Source: Gammaproteobacteria bacterium (GTDB lineage Bacteria > Pseudomonadota > Gammaproteobacteria > CAMYNG01). Taken from it: 33,196 nucleotides of DNA. Of the stretch, positions 21,579-30,915 are shown one piece after another (position 1 is the stretch's first letter; every line of letters starts with the position of its first letter). The DNA lies in NCBI GenBank assembly GCA_011051615.1, contig DRKU01000107.1, forward strand, positions 1-33,196. The letters run 5' to 3'. A program made the position numbers and the translations under genes. The notes under the pieces were generated by a model. That model saw nothing but the letters and a program-made list of their open reading frames with translations, was not told where the DNA came from and made no database searches.

Positions 21579-21992
21579 TCAGCCTTTCTGGCAGCTCGGA
21601 CAGATCCCGTAGATATAGAGGGAGTGGTCGGTCATGGTGTAACCGGCATTCTGCGCGATACTGCGCTGGCGCTCCTCGATGACCTCGTCGAAGAACTCGT
21701 CCACGCGTCCGCACTTGACGCACAGGATGTGGTCGTGGTGTTCGCCCAGTTCCAGTTCGAACACCGAGTGGCCCTCGTCGAAGTGATGGCGCCGCACCAG
21801 GCCGGCCGCCTCGAACTGGGTCAGTACCCGATAGACCGTAGCCAGGCCCACGTCTTCGCCGCCCTCGAGCAGGGCCTTGAAGACATCTTCAGCGCTGAGA
21901 TGGCGCTGACGGCTGTTCTCAAGGATATCGAGGATCTTGATCCGTGGCAGGGTGGCCTTGAGGCCGGCTTTCTTGAGGTCCTGGCTTTCCAT
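21579..21992 (-). CDS. fur: Ferric uptake regulator Fur
   Basis: Fur is the iron-responsive transcriptional repressor. The 137-aa protein has the winged-helix domain (MESQDLKKAGLKATLPRIKILDILENS then LSAEDVFKALLEGGEDVGLATVYRVLTQFEAAGLV). Metal sites follow: His-rich RHHFDEGHSVFELELGEHHDHILC, a CVKC pair (structural zinc) and a C-terminal CPSC. The ATG at 21990-21992 gives the family N-terminus. The frame opens 45 codons further, but that part crosses the divergent bamE promoter. Divergent from bamE, convergent with recN. Confidence 0.97.
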   Translation of the reverse strand: MESQDLKKAGLKATLPRIKILDILENSRQRHLSAEDVFKALLEGGEDVGLATVYRVLTQFEAAGLVRRHHFDEGHSVFELELGEHHDHILCVKCGRVDEFFDEVIEERQRSIAQNAGYTMTDHSLYIYGICPSCQKG

Positions 21993-22043
21993 TGGCGTGT
22001 CGCTATACGCACCCGCGGGTGCTGGGTTATCATTCGTGGCCCA

Positions 22044-22049
22044 ATTATA
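22044..22049 (-). promoter_or_regulatory. Candidate fur -10 box
   Basis: A perfect TATAAT on the minus strand lies 51 bp before the fur ATG. The -35 region at consistent spacing (about 22067-22072) is poor but abuts the Fur-box-like sequence. Confidence 0.45.
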
Positions 22050-22067
22050 GTCGTAACGAGCATGCAA

Positions 22068-22373
22068 ATGCGAATACTTCTCATTATCCTGATCGCCCTG
22101 CTTGGCAGCGCCTGCAGCATCTATCAACCCGACTTACAACAGGGAAATGTGCTGGAGGCCGAAAAGGTCGCGAAGCTGAATCCCGGCATGACCCGCCGCC
22201 AGGTGCTGTTCGTGCTCGGCACACCGATGCTGAAAAACCCCTTCGAGCGTAACCGCTGGGACTATGTGTACCTGCACATCGATCGTGAACATGAGAAGCG
22301 CGAGTACCATCGCCTGACCCTGTACTTCGAGGGCGATACGCTGGCGCGCATCGACAGGTCACAATTTGAGTGA
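22068..22373 (+). CDS. bamE: Outer membrane assembly lipoprotein BamE (SmpA)
   Basis: BamE is a small lipoprotein of the BAM complex, which inserts beta-barrel proteins into the outer membrane. The 101-aa precursor has a short hydrophobic signal (MRILLIILIALLGSAC) with a lipobox Leu-Gly-Ser-Ala-Cys, then YQPDLQQGN, LNPGMTRRQVLFVLGTPM and a C-terminal RLTLYFEGDTLARID strand, all typical of BamE. An ATG two codons earlier (22062) is equally possible; the later one has slightly better ribosome-site spacing. The fur-bamE divergent arrangement near rnfH-ratA is conserved in gammaproteobacteria. Confidence 0.94.
   Translation: MRILLIILIALLGSACSIYQPDLQQGNVLEAEKVAKLNPGMTRRQVLFVLGTPMLKNPFERNRWDYVYLHIDREHEKREYHRLTLYFEGDTLARIDRSQFE
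22070..22088 (-). promoter_or_regulatory. Fur-box-like sequence upstream of fur
   Basis: The minus-strand 19-mer GATAATGAGAAGTATTCGC matches 14 of 19 positions of the E. coli Fur box GATAATGATAATCATTATC. It overlaps the start of bamE and the expected -35 of the fur promoter, a position suited to autoregulation. Confidence 0.5.
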
Positions 22374-22412
22374 ATAACCCGGCCGCGCAAGGCGGCATGG
22401 GCGAGACGTGAC

Positions 22413-22724
22413 TCAGGCCGGGGGCGCGGCCTTTTTCTCCTTTTTGGCGGCGCGCTTCTTGCGCGAGGTCTTTGGATCGGCGATCAGCGGACGGTAAATT
22501 TCGATACGGTCACGTTCGCGTGGTACGCTGTCGAGCTTGACCAGCTTGCCGTAAATCCCCACCTTGTTGACCGCGAGATCGATCTCGGGAAACTTCTCCA
22601 GTATGCCGGACAGTTCGATGGCCTCCCGCACCGTGCTCCCCTCCGGCACCTTTTCCTCGACAATGAGCTGCCGATCCGATCGGGCATAAGCGACTTCCAC
22701 GCTGATAAGCTTGCGGTTATCCAT
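22413..22724 (-). CDS. rnfH: RnfH family ubiquitin-like protein (RatB)
   Basis: This 103-aa protein has a beta-grasp ubiquitin-like fold. The pattern ISVEVAYARSDRQLIVEEKVPEGSTVREAIELSGILEKFPEIDLAVNKVGIYGKLVKLDSVPRERDRIEIYRPLIADPK is characteristic of RnfH. The C-terminus is a Lys/Arg/Ala-rich tail. The cellular role is not firmly established; it is regularly paired with ratA. The ATG at 22722-22724 has AGGA 5 nt upstream and overlaps the ratA end by 8 bp; an ATG two codons earlier is also in frame. Confidence 0.92.
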   Translation of the reverse strand: MDNRKLISVEVAYARSDRQLIVEEKVPEGSTVREAIELSGILEKFPEIDLAVNKVGIYGKLVKLDSVPRERDRIEIYRPLIADPKTSRKKRAAKKEKKAAPPA

Positions 22725-23148
22725 AGACATCCTGGGCGCGCTTGACGAAGGCATCGATAAGGGTAGTAGCGATCTTGTTAAACATCTTGCCGAAGGTCAA
22801 GCTCATGAGTCGGCTGGAAAATTCGAACTCGAGATCCAGTGTCACCTTGCAGCCCTCCCCGCCAAGCGAATGAAACTGCCAATGGCCATCCAGAAAACGG
22901 AATGGACCTTCCAGCAGACGCATGTGGATCTTCTCGCCCTCCTGAAGGGTGTTGCGCGTGGTAAACGCCTGACGAATGCCGCTGTAGGCGATCTCGACAC
23001 TGGCCACGATATAGTCTTCACCGGACTCCACGACACGCGCGGCACTGCACCAGGGCAGAAAATCCGGGTAAGCCGGAATATCATTGACCAGGGCATACAT
23101 TTGTGACGGGCTGTAGGGAACCAGCGCGGTACGACTGACTTTGGCCAT
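22717..23148 (-). CDS. ratA: RatA family START-domain protein (Coq10-like)
   Basis: The 143-aa protein is a polyketide-cyclase/START-like domain beginning MAKVSRTALVPYSPSQMYALVNDIPAYPDFLPWCSAARVV, with GPFRFLDGHWQF and a C-terminal helix LMSLTFGKMFNKIATTLIDAFVKRAQDVYG. E. coli RatA was described as an inhibitor of 70S ribosome association. The family is also homologous to mitochondrial Coq10, which binds ubiquinone, so either role is possible. It starts 3 bp after the NSS transporter stop and overlaps rnfH, so transcription from the transporter genes is likely. Confidence 0.93.
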   Translation of the reverse strand: MAKVSRTALVPYSPSQMYALVNDIPAYPDFLPWCSAARVVESGEDYIVASVEIAYSGIRQAFTTRNTLQEGEKIHMRLLEGPFRFLDGHWQFHSLGGEGCKVTLDLEFEFSSRLMSLTFGKMFNKIATTLIDAFVKRAQDVYG

Positions 23149-23151
23149 GGG

Positions 23152-24648
23152 CTATGCTGACGAGGGATGAGGCACGAGGCGATAGAGAAAGACGAAAACG
23201 ATCGCCAGCGGTGTCACGTAGCGGATCAGTATCCGCCACAGGGTCAGTACGAATGTCCGTTCTGCCGCCAGTTCGGCCTGGATGGATTCACGCCGCATCA
23301 CCCAGGCGGCAAAAATGATCATCGCCAGGCCACCCAGTGGCAACATGATGTTTGCGGTGGCAAAGTCGATGATATTGAACAGGTTCAGCGAGAAGAACTT
23401 GCCGGTAAAGCGGGCGTCTTCGATCCCGAACCAGCCGGCCACGCTTTCGAAGACATCTCGCAGGGTGGTACCCGAAGTGGCAAACACGGAGATGATCCCC
23501 AGTAACCAGATGATGACACCAATCCAGCTCGCCGCGGCGGCACGATCGAAACGTTTGCTACGGTTTTCACTCAACCAGGCCACCGCCGGTTCCATCAGGG
23601 AGATGGCCGAACTCCAGGCGGCGAACAGCAAGAGCAGGAAGAACAGCATACCGAACAGGCTGCCGCCCGGCATGGTGCCGAAGGCCAGCGGCAGGGTGAG
23701 AAAGATCAGGTCGGGTCCCTGCGCCGGCGCCAGGTCGGCGGTAAACACCAGCGGGAAGATGGCCAGCCCGGCGAGGATCGCCACCAGCGTGTCGGCGGCG
23801 ACGATGGCCAATGTCACGCGGGAAATGGAGGCCTCGCGGCCAAGGTAGGAACCATAAACCATGATGGCGCCCATACCGAGACTGAGGGTAAAGAATGAAT
23901 GTCCCATGGCGACCATCACCGGCGTCCAGGTGAAGACCCGCTGACCGGCTTCATCGAGAACGAACTTGCCGTGTGCATCCTGCAGGTAGAACAGCTTGTC
24001 GAAATCCGGTTCGAAAAGAAAGTTGACCGCCTGGCCGAAGCCTTTCAGGCTCATGGCATAGCCGACCAGGATCACCAGCAGAATGAACAACGCTGGCATC
24101 AACCAGCGCACCGTACGCTCCAGCCCCAGGCGCACACCGCGCGCCACCACCACGGTGGTAAGCACCATGAAGATAGTATGCCAGGCAAGCAGTTTCTCCG
24201 GCTCGCTGACGAAGTCCGTGAGGATGGCACGAATACCATCGGCGGTCTGGTTGTCGAATGCCCCGCTACCGGCACGAAACACGTAAGCCATGACCTCACC
24301 GGCGACGACACTGTAGTAAGACAGGATGAGAAAACCGGCCACCATGCCAAACCAGCCCACGTAACGCCAGGCGGCACTCTGCCCCGCCTGCATTGCCAGT
24401 GTCTGCATGGTGCCGACAGGATTCTGACGGCCACGGCGACCCAGCATGATCTCTGTCATCATTACCGGCATGCCGATGATAAGGATGAACACGAGGTAGA
24501 CGAGGATAAAGGCGCCGCCGCCGTACATGCCGACGATATAGGGAAACTTCCAGATGTTGCCCAGCCCGATGGCAGAGCCCACCGCGGCAAGAATAAAGGC
24601 CATGCGCGTGGACCACTGGCCACGATGATTGATGCTCACTGTATCCAT
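23152..24648 (-). CDS. Sodium-dependent transporter, NSS family
   Basis: This 498-aa inner-membrane protein belongs to the neurotransmitter:sodium symporter (SNF/LeuT) family. The N-terminal WSTRMAFILAAVGSAIGLGNIWKFPYIVGMYGGGAFILVYL is the diagnostic TM1-TM2 segment, with the unwound Gly-rich sodium/substrate site in TM1. About 12 hydrophobic helices are visible, including TM6-like MGHSFFTLSLGMGAIMVYGSYL. The substrate cannot be told from sequence; amino acids are usual. It lies 14 bp after an AGCS symporter and directly precedes ratA. Confidence 0.93.
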   Translation of the reverse strand: MDTVSINHRGQWSTRMAFILAAVGSAIGLGNIWKFPYIVGMYGGGAFILVYLVFILIIGMPVMMTEIMLGRRGRQNPVGTMQTLAMQAGQSAAWRYVGWFGMVAGFLILSYYSVVAGEVMAYVFRAGSGAFDNQTADGIRAILTDFVSEPEKLLAWHTIFMVLTTVVVARGVRLGLERTVRWLMPALFILLVILVGYAMSLKGFGQAVNFLFEPDFDKLFYLQDAHGKFVLDEAGQRVFTWTPVMVAMGHSFFTLSLGMGAIMVYGSYLGREASISRVTLAIVAADTLVAILAGLAIFPLVFTADLAPAQGPDLIFLTLPLAFGTMPGGSLFGMLFFLLLLFAAWSSAISLMEPAVAWLSENRSKRFDRAAAASWIGVIIWLLGIISVFATSGTTLRDVFESVAGWFGIEDARFTGKFFSLNLFNIIDFATANIMLPLGGLAMIIFAAWVMRRESIQAELAAERTFVLTLWRILIRYVTPLAIVFVFLYRLVPHPSSA

Positions 24649-24662
24649 GGCAGGCCAGGCGC

Positions 24663-26201
24663 TCAGGGCTGGACCTCAAACTCGCGGCGCCTCAGCTTGC
24701 CCAGGTATTCCTTCAGTGCCATGCGCACCTTGCCATGCAAGACATAGAGGGCAATGAAATTGGGGAAGGCCATACCCAGGATCATCAGATCGCTGAACTC
24801 GAGAATATTACTGGCGCTGGTCATGGAGCCGATGACGACGAAGATCACGAAAATGATACGAAATGCCAGCGTCGCTCTTTCACCAAACATGAAGGTCCAG
24901 CAACGCTCACCATAGTACGACCAGGAGATCATCGTACTGTAAGCAAACAGCACCACCGACATGGAAAGGATGATCGGAAACCAGTCGATGACGGTGCCAA
25001 AGGCTGCCGCCGTGAGACTGGCGCCGTGATTGCTTGCAATCAGGCCGGCATACTGCGGATCACTGTAGACCCCGGTGATAACAATGACCAGCGCAGTCAT
25101 GGTACATATGACGATGGTATCGATGAACGGTTCCATGAGGGCCACGATGCCCTGACGGACAGGATAGGCAACCTTCGCCGTGGCGTGGGCAATGGCCGCC
25201 GAGCCGATACCGGCTTCGCTGGAGAAGGCCGCACGTTTGAAGCCCTGTACCAGCACACCGATGAGGCCACCGAGTCCCGCTTCGAGACTGAAGGCCCTGG
25301 TAAAGATGAGCGTCAAGGCCTCTGGCACTTCGCTGGCATGACTGAGGATGATCCACAGGCAGGCAAGAATATAGATGACCACCATGGTGGGCACGATGGC
25401 CTCGGCGGTGTGAGCGATACGGCGGATACCGCCGATGATCACCACGCCGACCAGGGTCGCCATGATCAGCCCGTAGAGCCAGGGGTTGGCATCGAAGAAG
25501 GTGATCTGCTGCTTGACCGCGCCCAGCGACTGGCTCACCTGGAAGGCATTGCCGGCACCCAGTGCACCACCGATGGTCATGACACTGAAGACGATGGCAA
25601 GTACCTTGCCCGTCTGTGACCAGCCTTTCTCTGCCAGGCCGCGAGACAGGTATTCCATGGCGCCGCCCATGATGTGCCCGTCCGGGCGTATCTCGCGATA
25701 CATCTGCGCCAGTGTGGCCTCGGTAAACTTGGTGGTCATGCCGAGGAAACCGGCGACGATCATCCAGAACACCGCACCCGGTCCACCGATCCCCACGGCA
25801 ATGGCAACACCGGCAATATTGCCCAGGCCAACCGTCGCCGACAGTGCCGTGGTCAGGGCCTGGAATGGCGTTACTTCACCGGTGGCGGTCTTGACCTGGT
25901 ACTTGCCGCGCAGGATATGGTAGGCATGGCGAAACATACGCAGGTTGATGAAGCCCATGCGGATGGTCAGAAAGAGTGCGCCGAGCACCAGCCAGGCCAC
26001 GACAAATGGCATCTCACCCTTGCCGGGCATCACGTCATAGAACAGGATGGCGGCCAGAAAACCGTTGAGTGCGCCAAAGTAATCATTGAGCGTGCGTGTC
26101 GCCGCATTGGGTTCCTGCGCCACCGCCAGAAATGGCAACAGGGCCAGGCCCATGCACAGGATCAACCGAAAGGGAATGTGAAACCGGGGAGCAATACGCA
26201 T
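24663..26201 (-). CDS. Sodium:alanine/glycine symporter, AGCS family
   Basis: This 512-aa polytopic membrane protein resembles sodium:alanine symporters (AlsT/DagA/AgcS). Signature segments are FQALTTALSATVGLGNIAGVAIAVGIGGPGAVFWMIVAGFLGMTTKFTEATLAQMYR, GFKRAAFSSEAGIGSAAIAHATAKV and the C-terminal AYSTMISWSYYGERCWTFMFG. The N-terminus (about 28 residues ending AVAQ) looks like a cleavable signal or an extra helix. Together with the NSS gene it forms a two-transporter unit for sodium-coupled amino-acid uptake between smpB and ratA. Confidence 0.94.
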   Translation of the reverse strand: MRIAPRFHIPFRLILCMGLALLPFLAVAQEPNAATRTLNDYFGALNGFLAAILFYDVMPGKGEMPFVVAWLVLGALFLTIRMGFINLRMFRHAYHILRGKYQVKTATGEVTPFQALTTALSATVGLGNIAGVAIAVGIGGPGAVFWMIVAGFLGMTTKFTEATLAQMYREIRPDGHIMGGAMEYLSRGLAEKGWSQTGKVLAIVFSVMTIGGALGAGNAFQVSQSLGAVKQQITFFDANPWLYGLIMATLVGVVIIGGIRRIAHTAEAIVPTMVVIYILACLWIILSHASEVPEALTLIFTRAFSLEAGLGGLIGVLVQGFKRAAFSSEAGIGSAAIAHATAKVAYPVRQGIVALMEPFIDTIVICTMTALVIVITGVYSDPQYAGLIASNHGASLTAAAFGTVIDWFPIILSMSVVLFAYSTMISWSYYGERCWTFMFGERATLAFRIIFVIFVVIGSMTSASNILEFSDLMILGMAFPNFIALYVLHGKVRMALKEYLGKLRRREFEVQP

Positions 26202-26323
26202 GGGACCCTCGTTATTCTATTATTAATGCCTGCCACAGCTTGTATTATCAGGAAACTGGCCCGTTTGCTCAACTATTCCCCGCCGGGAAACGCGGCAGGG
26301 TTCGGATTTGTGATCCCGGCAGG

Positions 26324-26329
26324 TATAAT
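26324..26329 (+). promoter_or_regulatory. Perfect -10 box abutting smpB
   Basis: A consensus TATAAT ends 8 nt before the smpB ATG, so initiation 6-8 nt downstream would fall at or next to the start codon. No convincing -35 (TTCGGA at 26301-26306) and no ribosome-binding site between box and ATG are seen. Confidence 0.5.
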
Positions 26330-26337
26330 GCCCGCCC

Positions 26338-26817
26338 ATGGGCAAGAAAAAATCCGCCAGAACCGCTAATTCCAGCACCATCATCCTCAATCGGAAAGCA
26401 CGCCACGACTATCAACTGGGCGAAAAATTCGAAGCCGGACTGGTCCTCGAAGGCTGGGAAGTGAAAAGTCTGCGTGCCAACAAGGTCCAGATCCGTGATG
26501 CCTATATCCTGCTCAAGGATGGCGAAGCCTGGCTGCTGGGCGCCGTGATCACGCCACTGGCCACGGCCTCGACCCATATCAAGCCCGATCCACAGCGCAC
26601 GCGCAAGCTGCTGCTCAACCGCCAGGAACTCAACCAGTTGCTGGGCGCCACCGAACGCAAGGGTTACACCCTGATCCCCACCGCCATGTACTGGAAACGC
26701 GGGCGTGCAAAACTGGAGATCGCCCTGGCCAAAGGCAAGCAACAACACGACAAGCGCGCAACGGAAAAGGACCGCGACTGGCAACGTGATCGCCAGCGCA
26801 TCATGAAACGCGGCTGA
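26338..26817 (+). CDS. smpB: SsrA-binding protein SmpB
   Basis: SmpB binds tmRNA and delivers it to stalled ribosomes for trans-translation. The 159-aa protein starts [57 protein letters not shown] and has [13 protein letters not shown] and [14 protein letters not shown]. The C-terminal basic tail, which enters the mRNA channel, has [26 protein letters not shown]. Its partner ssrA is about 5.2 kb to the right, separated by a three-gene signalling cassette. The ATG matches the family start even though no ribosome site precedes it. Confidence 0.97.
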   Translation: MGKKKSARTANSSTIILNRKARHDYQLGEKFEAGLVLEGWEVKSLRANKVQIRDAYILLKDGEAWLLGAVITPLATASTHIKPDPQRTRKLLLNRQELNQLLGATERKGYTLIPTAMYWKRGRAKLEIALAKGKQQHDKRATEKDRDWQRDRQRIMKRG

Positions 26818-26823
26818 GCCGAT

Positions 26824-29655
26824 TCAGCGTTTCTCCAGCATATCGGCAATAGCCGTCTCCACCGCCAGCATGCGCGCACGAATGGCATCTATGTCCGCGG
26901 CATGCAGGGCCGCCTGCAATTCCCGCGTGGCCGCGGCCAGGGCGTCGATACCAAAATAGCCGCACAGGCCATACAACTGATGAGCATGTTCCCGCATCAG
27001 GGGGATGTCTTCCTCCATGAGGGCTGCCACCAGGTTGTCGCGCTGCACCGGCAGTTCTGCATAGAGTTTTTCCACCAGGTGCGGTGGTATATCCGGACTC
27101 GCACCATTGCCCTTTTTCTGTCGCTCGGTCGATGCCCCGTCCTGCTTTCCGGAATTTTCCGCGCTGCTGTCGGCATAAAACACCGTCTCGCCACTGCTAT
27201 CCACGTTTTCACGCGCCTCGACCTCTTCCTGCGGCGCGTCGAAGACTGCATCACTGCCGGTATGGCGAAAAATCACGGAGACCAGTTCTTCTATCTTGAT
27301 CGGCTTGTAGACGAAATCGGCGAAGTTGCGAATATTGGTCTTCTCCGTGTTACGCACGAAGACATCAGCCGTCATGGCAATCAACGGGATCTGGGCATAA
27401 TAATCATTGAGATCACGGATCTTCTCCGCCGCCTGGACGCCATCCATTACCGGCATATGAATGTCGAGAAAGATGATATCGTATTCCCTGCTACCTGCCG
27501 CGGCCACTGCCTCGGCACCGTTCTCAACCAGATCCACATCCACACCCAGCTTGTGCATGTAAGCCTCGACCAGTGAGCGGTTGAAGGCATTGTCTTCCGC
27601 CGCAAGCACCTTGAGGTGTTTGAATCCAGCGGACAGCGGCTCGATTTCACCGGAGATCTCGGCACTGAGCGGTTCGTCGGCCTCACCCAACAGCCCCTTG
27701 ATGGTCAGCAGGAGTCCATCCCGTCGCACCGGTTTACTCAACACCTGGCACTTGGCGTCACGGTCTGCACGCAGGATCTGTTCGCCACCATGGCTGCTCA
27801 CCAGGATCAACAATTCATCCGCGTAGTATTTGCGCAAGCGCGTGTAGGTGCGGTCTATCTGTTCAGTAGTCGAATGCTGCGGAGACAGGCCCACGACCAG
27901 TAGATCATACTCCTCTTCGCTTCCGGCTACTGCCGAGAGCATTTTCTGCAGCCGCGAGATACTGCCGGTGGTATAAACACTGGCATTGAGACGCAACAGG
28001 GTATTGCGTACCGCACGCCGCGTGTAAGGATTAGCCTCGCAAACAAGAATTTTGCGACCCGCCAGCGCACCGGTTTCCTGGGTCTGGAACTTCCTGTCCA
28101 CCCTGACCGGAATAGTGACCCAGAAGGTAGACCCCATGCCGTATTCACTATCGACGCCGATCTCACCACCCATCAGTTCCGCCAGCCGCTTGCAAATGCT
28201 CAACCCCAGTCCGGTACCACCGAAGCGGCGACTGATGGAACTGTCCGCCTGCGAGAACGGCTTGTAGAGATTGGCCTTGTCCTCCTCGGTCATACCGATC
28301 CCCGTATCGGATACCGCAAGACGGATGAAGGTCTGTTCACCCTCCTCGTGATCGACGCTGACCTGCATGGTGATACCACCATCACTGGTAAACTTGATGG
28401 CATTATTGATGAAATTGGTGGCGATCTGATTGATACGCACGGGATCGCCATAGATCATCTGCGGAACTTCCGAGTGGATGAGCAGGGAGATCTCCAGTTT
28501 CTTGTCATGCGCCGCCGGTGAAAGCATGCAAATGGTGTCTTCCAGGCTGGAATGCAGGTCGAAAGAGATGTTCTCCAGTTGCAGGTTACCGGATTCAAGA
28601 CGTTCAAAATTGAGAATATCATCGATGACCGATACCAGCAGGGACGCTGACTGGCTGATGGTGCGCGTATAGTCGCGCTGTTCACGCGTCAGGCTGGTTT
28701 CCTGCAACAGGCGTGTATAACCGACCACCGCATTGAGCGGGGTACGGATCTCGTGGCTCATGTTGGCAAGAAAATCAGATTTGACCTTACCTGCCTTGAG
28801 AGCCTCCTTGCGCGCCGCCTCCAGATCCGCATTACGCTCTTCGAGGATCTTCACCGTCTGCCGCAGCTCACGCGTAGCGTCATTGACCTTGTATTGCAGC
28901 GCCTGCTGCGCCGCCTGCATGCGGAAGGCCATGGCATTGATCCATTCTTCGAGCAGACCGATCTCGCCACCGGAACGGACTTCGACACGTGCATCCAGTT
29001 CACCATTGCGCAGACGCATGACGGTTTCCACCAGGCGCAACATGGGCTCGACGACACTTTCCCCGATGCGCAGAGCGAGAAAGGCCGACAGGAACAGGCC
29101 GACACCAATGAGCAGAATGCCATTGATGATGATCTCGGTTTCCCGGCTCTGGAGACTGGCCGTAGAGATCCGCACCACGGCCCAGCCCAGGGTCTTCGCC
29201 TCCTCCGGCGCCGCGGCCTCCACATCACGCAAGGTGTCTTCTTCGATCACATCGACGACCGACACCGTGGAAACGCCGATGGGCTCTTCGAACTCCATGA
29301 AGTTTTCTTCGTCGTCCGCGTTGACCGTGGCAGTGGTGTCATTGGTGACATTGAGGATCACCTCGCGTTGCTCGTCGAGGATACGCACCGAGATGACATC
29401 CGGCTCACGCGCAATGCCCGTCGCCAGGCTGCGTAGCACCTCCATGTTTCCCGCGAACAGGGGGAACTCGCTGGCCGGCGCCAGGTGCTCGACCAGCAGA
29501 CGGCCACGTTCCTCGAGCTGCTGGTAGGCCGTCTTGACCCGCTCGGAGATCATGTAAGTGCCAAGCAGGGTGGAAATGGTCACCAGCGGCACCATCGCCA
29601 GCACCATGACGCGGCGCTGGATCCCCCAGTTCTGGATATCGAGGGGCTTAATCAT
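26824..29655 (-). CDS. BarA/GacS-like hybrid sensor histidine kinase
   Basis: This is a 943-aa tripartite membrane kinase. Order: TM1 (about 15-38), periplasmic domain, TM2 (about 175-197), HAMP, coiled coil, HisKA with phospho-His in [16 protein letters not shown], and HATPase with [14 protein letters not shown] and [19 protein letters not shown]. Next is a degenerate receiver ([15 protein letters not shown]; acceptor Asp replaced in LLVVGLSPQ), a full receiver ([11 protein letters not shown]; acceptor Asp in [13 protein letters not shown]) and an Hpt domain (phospho-His in [13 protein letters not shown]). This pseudo-receiver, receiver and Hpt layout is that of BarA/GacS. It overlaps the binding-protein gene by 8 bp, so that protein is probably its sensory partner. 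The ligand is unknown. Confidence 0.93.
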   Translation of the reverse strand: MIKPLDIQNWGIQRRVMVLAMVPLVTISTLLGTYMISERVKTAYQQLEERGRLLVEHLAPASEFPLFAGNMEVLRSLATGIAREPDVISVRILDEQREVILNVTNDTTATVNADDEENFMEFEEPIGVSTVSVVDVIEEDTLRDVEAAAPEEAKTLGWAVVRISTASLQSRETEIIINGILLIGVGLFLSAFLALRIGESVVEPMLRLVETVMRLRNGELDARVEVRSGGEIGLLEEWINAMAFRMQAAQQALQYKVNDATRELRQTVKILEERNADLEAARKEALKAGKVKSDFLANMSHEIRTPLNAVVGYTRLLQETSLTREQRDYTRTISQSASLLVSVIDDILNFERLESGNLQLENISFDLHSSLEDTICMLSPAAHDKKLEISLLIHSEVPQMIYGDPVRINQIATNFINNAIKFTSDGGITMQVSVDHEEGEQTFIRLAVSDTGIGMTEEDKANLYKPFSQADSSISRRFGGTGLGLSICKRLAELMGGEIGVDSEYGMGSTFWVTIPVRVDRKFQTQETGALAGRKILVCEANPYTRRAVRNTLLRLNASVYTTGSISRLQKMLSAVAGSEEEYDLLVVGLSPQHSTTEQIDRTYTRLRKYYADELLILVSSHGGEQILRADRDAKCQVLSKPVRRDGLLLTIKGLLGEADEPLSAEISGEIEPLSAGFKHLKVLAAEDNAFNRSLVEAYMHKLGVDVDLVENGAEAVAAAGSREYDIIFLDIHMPVMDGVQAAEKIRDLNDYYAQIPLIAMTADVFVRNTEKTNIRNFADFVYKPIKIEELVSVIFRHTGSDAVFDAPQEEVEARENVDSSGETVFYADSSAENSGKQDGASTERQKKGNGASPDIPPHLVEKLYAELPVQRDNLVAALMEEDIPLMREHAHQLYGLCGYFGIDALAAATRELQAALHAADIDAIRARMLAVETAIADMLEKR

Positions 29656-30661
29656 GCACGTACCCCTTGTAGTACTTCTTCAGCGTTTCGACCGAGGGAA
29701 TATGAAAACGCAGCGAACGCGCCAGGCGACGATTGAACTCGATGGTAAACTGGCGCGGGTAGTAGCGTTTACCGCCTTGCCAGCCCCTGCCCTTGATCAT
29801 ATCAAGCAGTAACTCTGCGCCCTGGCGGCCGATCATCTCCGGTGTAGAGTAGATGGAAGCCAGCGCACCGGCGCGGACGAAGGCCTGCGAGAAACCGATT
29901 ACCGGCTTGCGTTGCTGGAAGGCGGTGTACAGCAACCAGCGCGCGGTACGATTGTTCATGATCACCGGATCGTAGACCGCGAGGATGACATCGCTCTCCG
30001 CCACCAGGTCGGTGATCTGTGCTGCGGCATCTTCGGGATCATGGATCACCGCCACGTTGAGCTTGAATCCATGGGCGCGCGCCACGGGCTTGAGCTCGAA
30101 CAGCCTGGGCAGACCACGTGTACCAAGCACGACACCGATGCGGCGTGCCTCGGGGATGATCTTGCCGATGACGGAAAACAGCCGGTCGGAAGGCTGGTCC
30201 AGATAGATGGCACTGAAGTTATCCAGCGAGGTACCCACGCCGACATCGGGGTTGGATTCCGTCAGCCGTTCGATGGTGACTTCCGGTACCAGCAGGCTCA
30301 GCACTGGTGCAAAATCGTTCTCCCGCAACGCGGCCTCGGTTGCACGCGCACCCACCGCCACGGCGAGGGTATAATCCTGCCCATCCACGTAGCTGCGTGG
30401 CAGGGCACCGCTGTTATCGAGTTTGATCACCGACAGGCGTACCTGTGCATCGGAGGCCTGCGCCAGGCGTTCCTCGAAACCACGCTGCGCCTCGAGATGG
30501 ATACGCCCCTCGCGGCTGAGGATCATGGCCACATGCGCCCCCTGCGCATGGGCCACGCCACCCGCCAGCAGGAACAGGACTGCCAGCAGCAGGACATGCG
30601 TGCTACACCGGCGCGCGCGCAGCCGAAACAGGGGGGTGAATTGTCGCGCAGAAGAATTCAT
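29648..30661 (-). CDS. Periplasmic binding protein, ABC_sub_bind-like
   Basis: The 337-aa protein has a signal peptide with a basic n-region, hydrophobic LLLAVLFLLAGG and cleavage after AHA (about residue 39). A two-lobed binding-protein fold follows: VAVGARATEAAL, the lobe-crossing RRIGVVLGTRGLPRLFELKPVARAHGFKLNVAVI, DVILAVYDPVIMNN, KPVIGFSQAFVRAGALASIYSTPEMIGRQGAELLLDMI. This resembles the ABC-transporter substrate-binding family pfam04392. No permease or ATPase is adjacent. It instead overlaps the hybrid kinase gene, suggesting ligand sensing rather than transport. Confidence 0.85.
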   Translation of the reverse strand: MNSSARQFTPLFRLRARRCSTHVLLLAVLFLLAGGVAHAQGAHVAMILSREGRIHLEAQRGFEERLAQASDAQVRLSVIKLDNSGALPRSYVDGQDYTLAVAVGARATEAALRENDFAPVLSLLVPEVTIERLTESNPDVGVGTSLDNFSAIYLDQPSDRLFSVIGKIIPEARRIGVVLGTRGLPRLFELKPVARAHGFKLNVAVIHDPEDAAAQITDLVAESDVILAVYDPVIMNNRTARWLLYTAFQQRKPVIGFSQAFVRAGALASIYSTPEMIGRQGAELLLDMIKGRGWQGGKRYYPRQFTIEFNRRLARSLRFHIPSVETLKKYYKGYVHD

Positions 30662-30839
30662 GTCGTTGTCAGGCCGTCACACCACGCAGGCCGCGGCAGA
30701 TAGACGGATGCAAAAGACCGGGAACCGATGATTGCCCATGGACGCAGGAGCCGGGGGGCGTCGTGTGGGACGAAAAACTGCAATACCGAATCGTTCCGGG
30801 CAGGATAGCGCGTTACCTCACGTGTAGCGAAACAGGCCC

Positions 30840-30848
30840 AGTATACCA
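30840..30848 (-). promoter_or_regulatory. Extended -10 promoter candidate for the binding protein/kinase pair
   Basis: The minus strand reads TGGTATACT, an extended -10 (TGn plus TATACT), in the 254-bp gap after the response regulator stop. Initiation there would leave a leader of about 170 nt. No good -35 is seen, which extended -10 promoters tolerate. Confidence 0.45.
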
Positions 30849-30915
30849 ATCCCGATTGTGGATAAGTCCCGGAGATTTCGCAACGGCCGACGCGAGTGAG
30901 GTGGATCGAGGACTC

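Noticed and set aside
21993-22127. N-terminal extension of the fur frame
   Set aside because: It crosses the divergent bamE promoter and coding start, and the Fur family start is at 21992.
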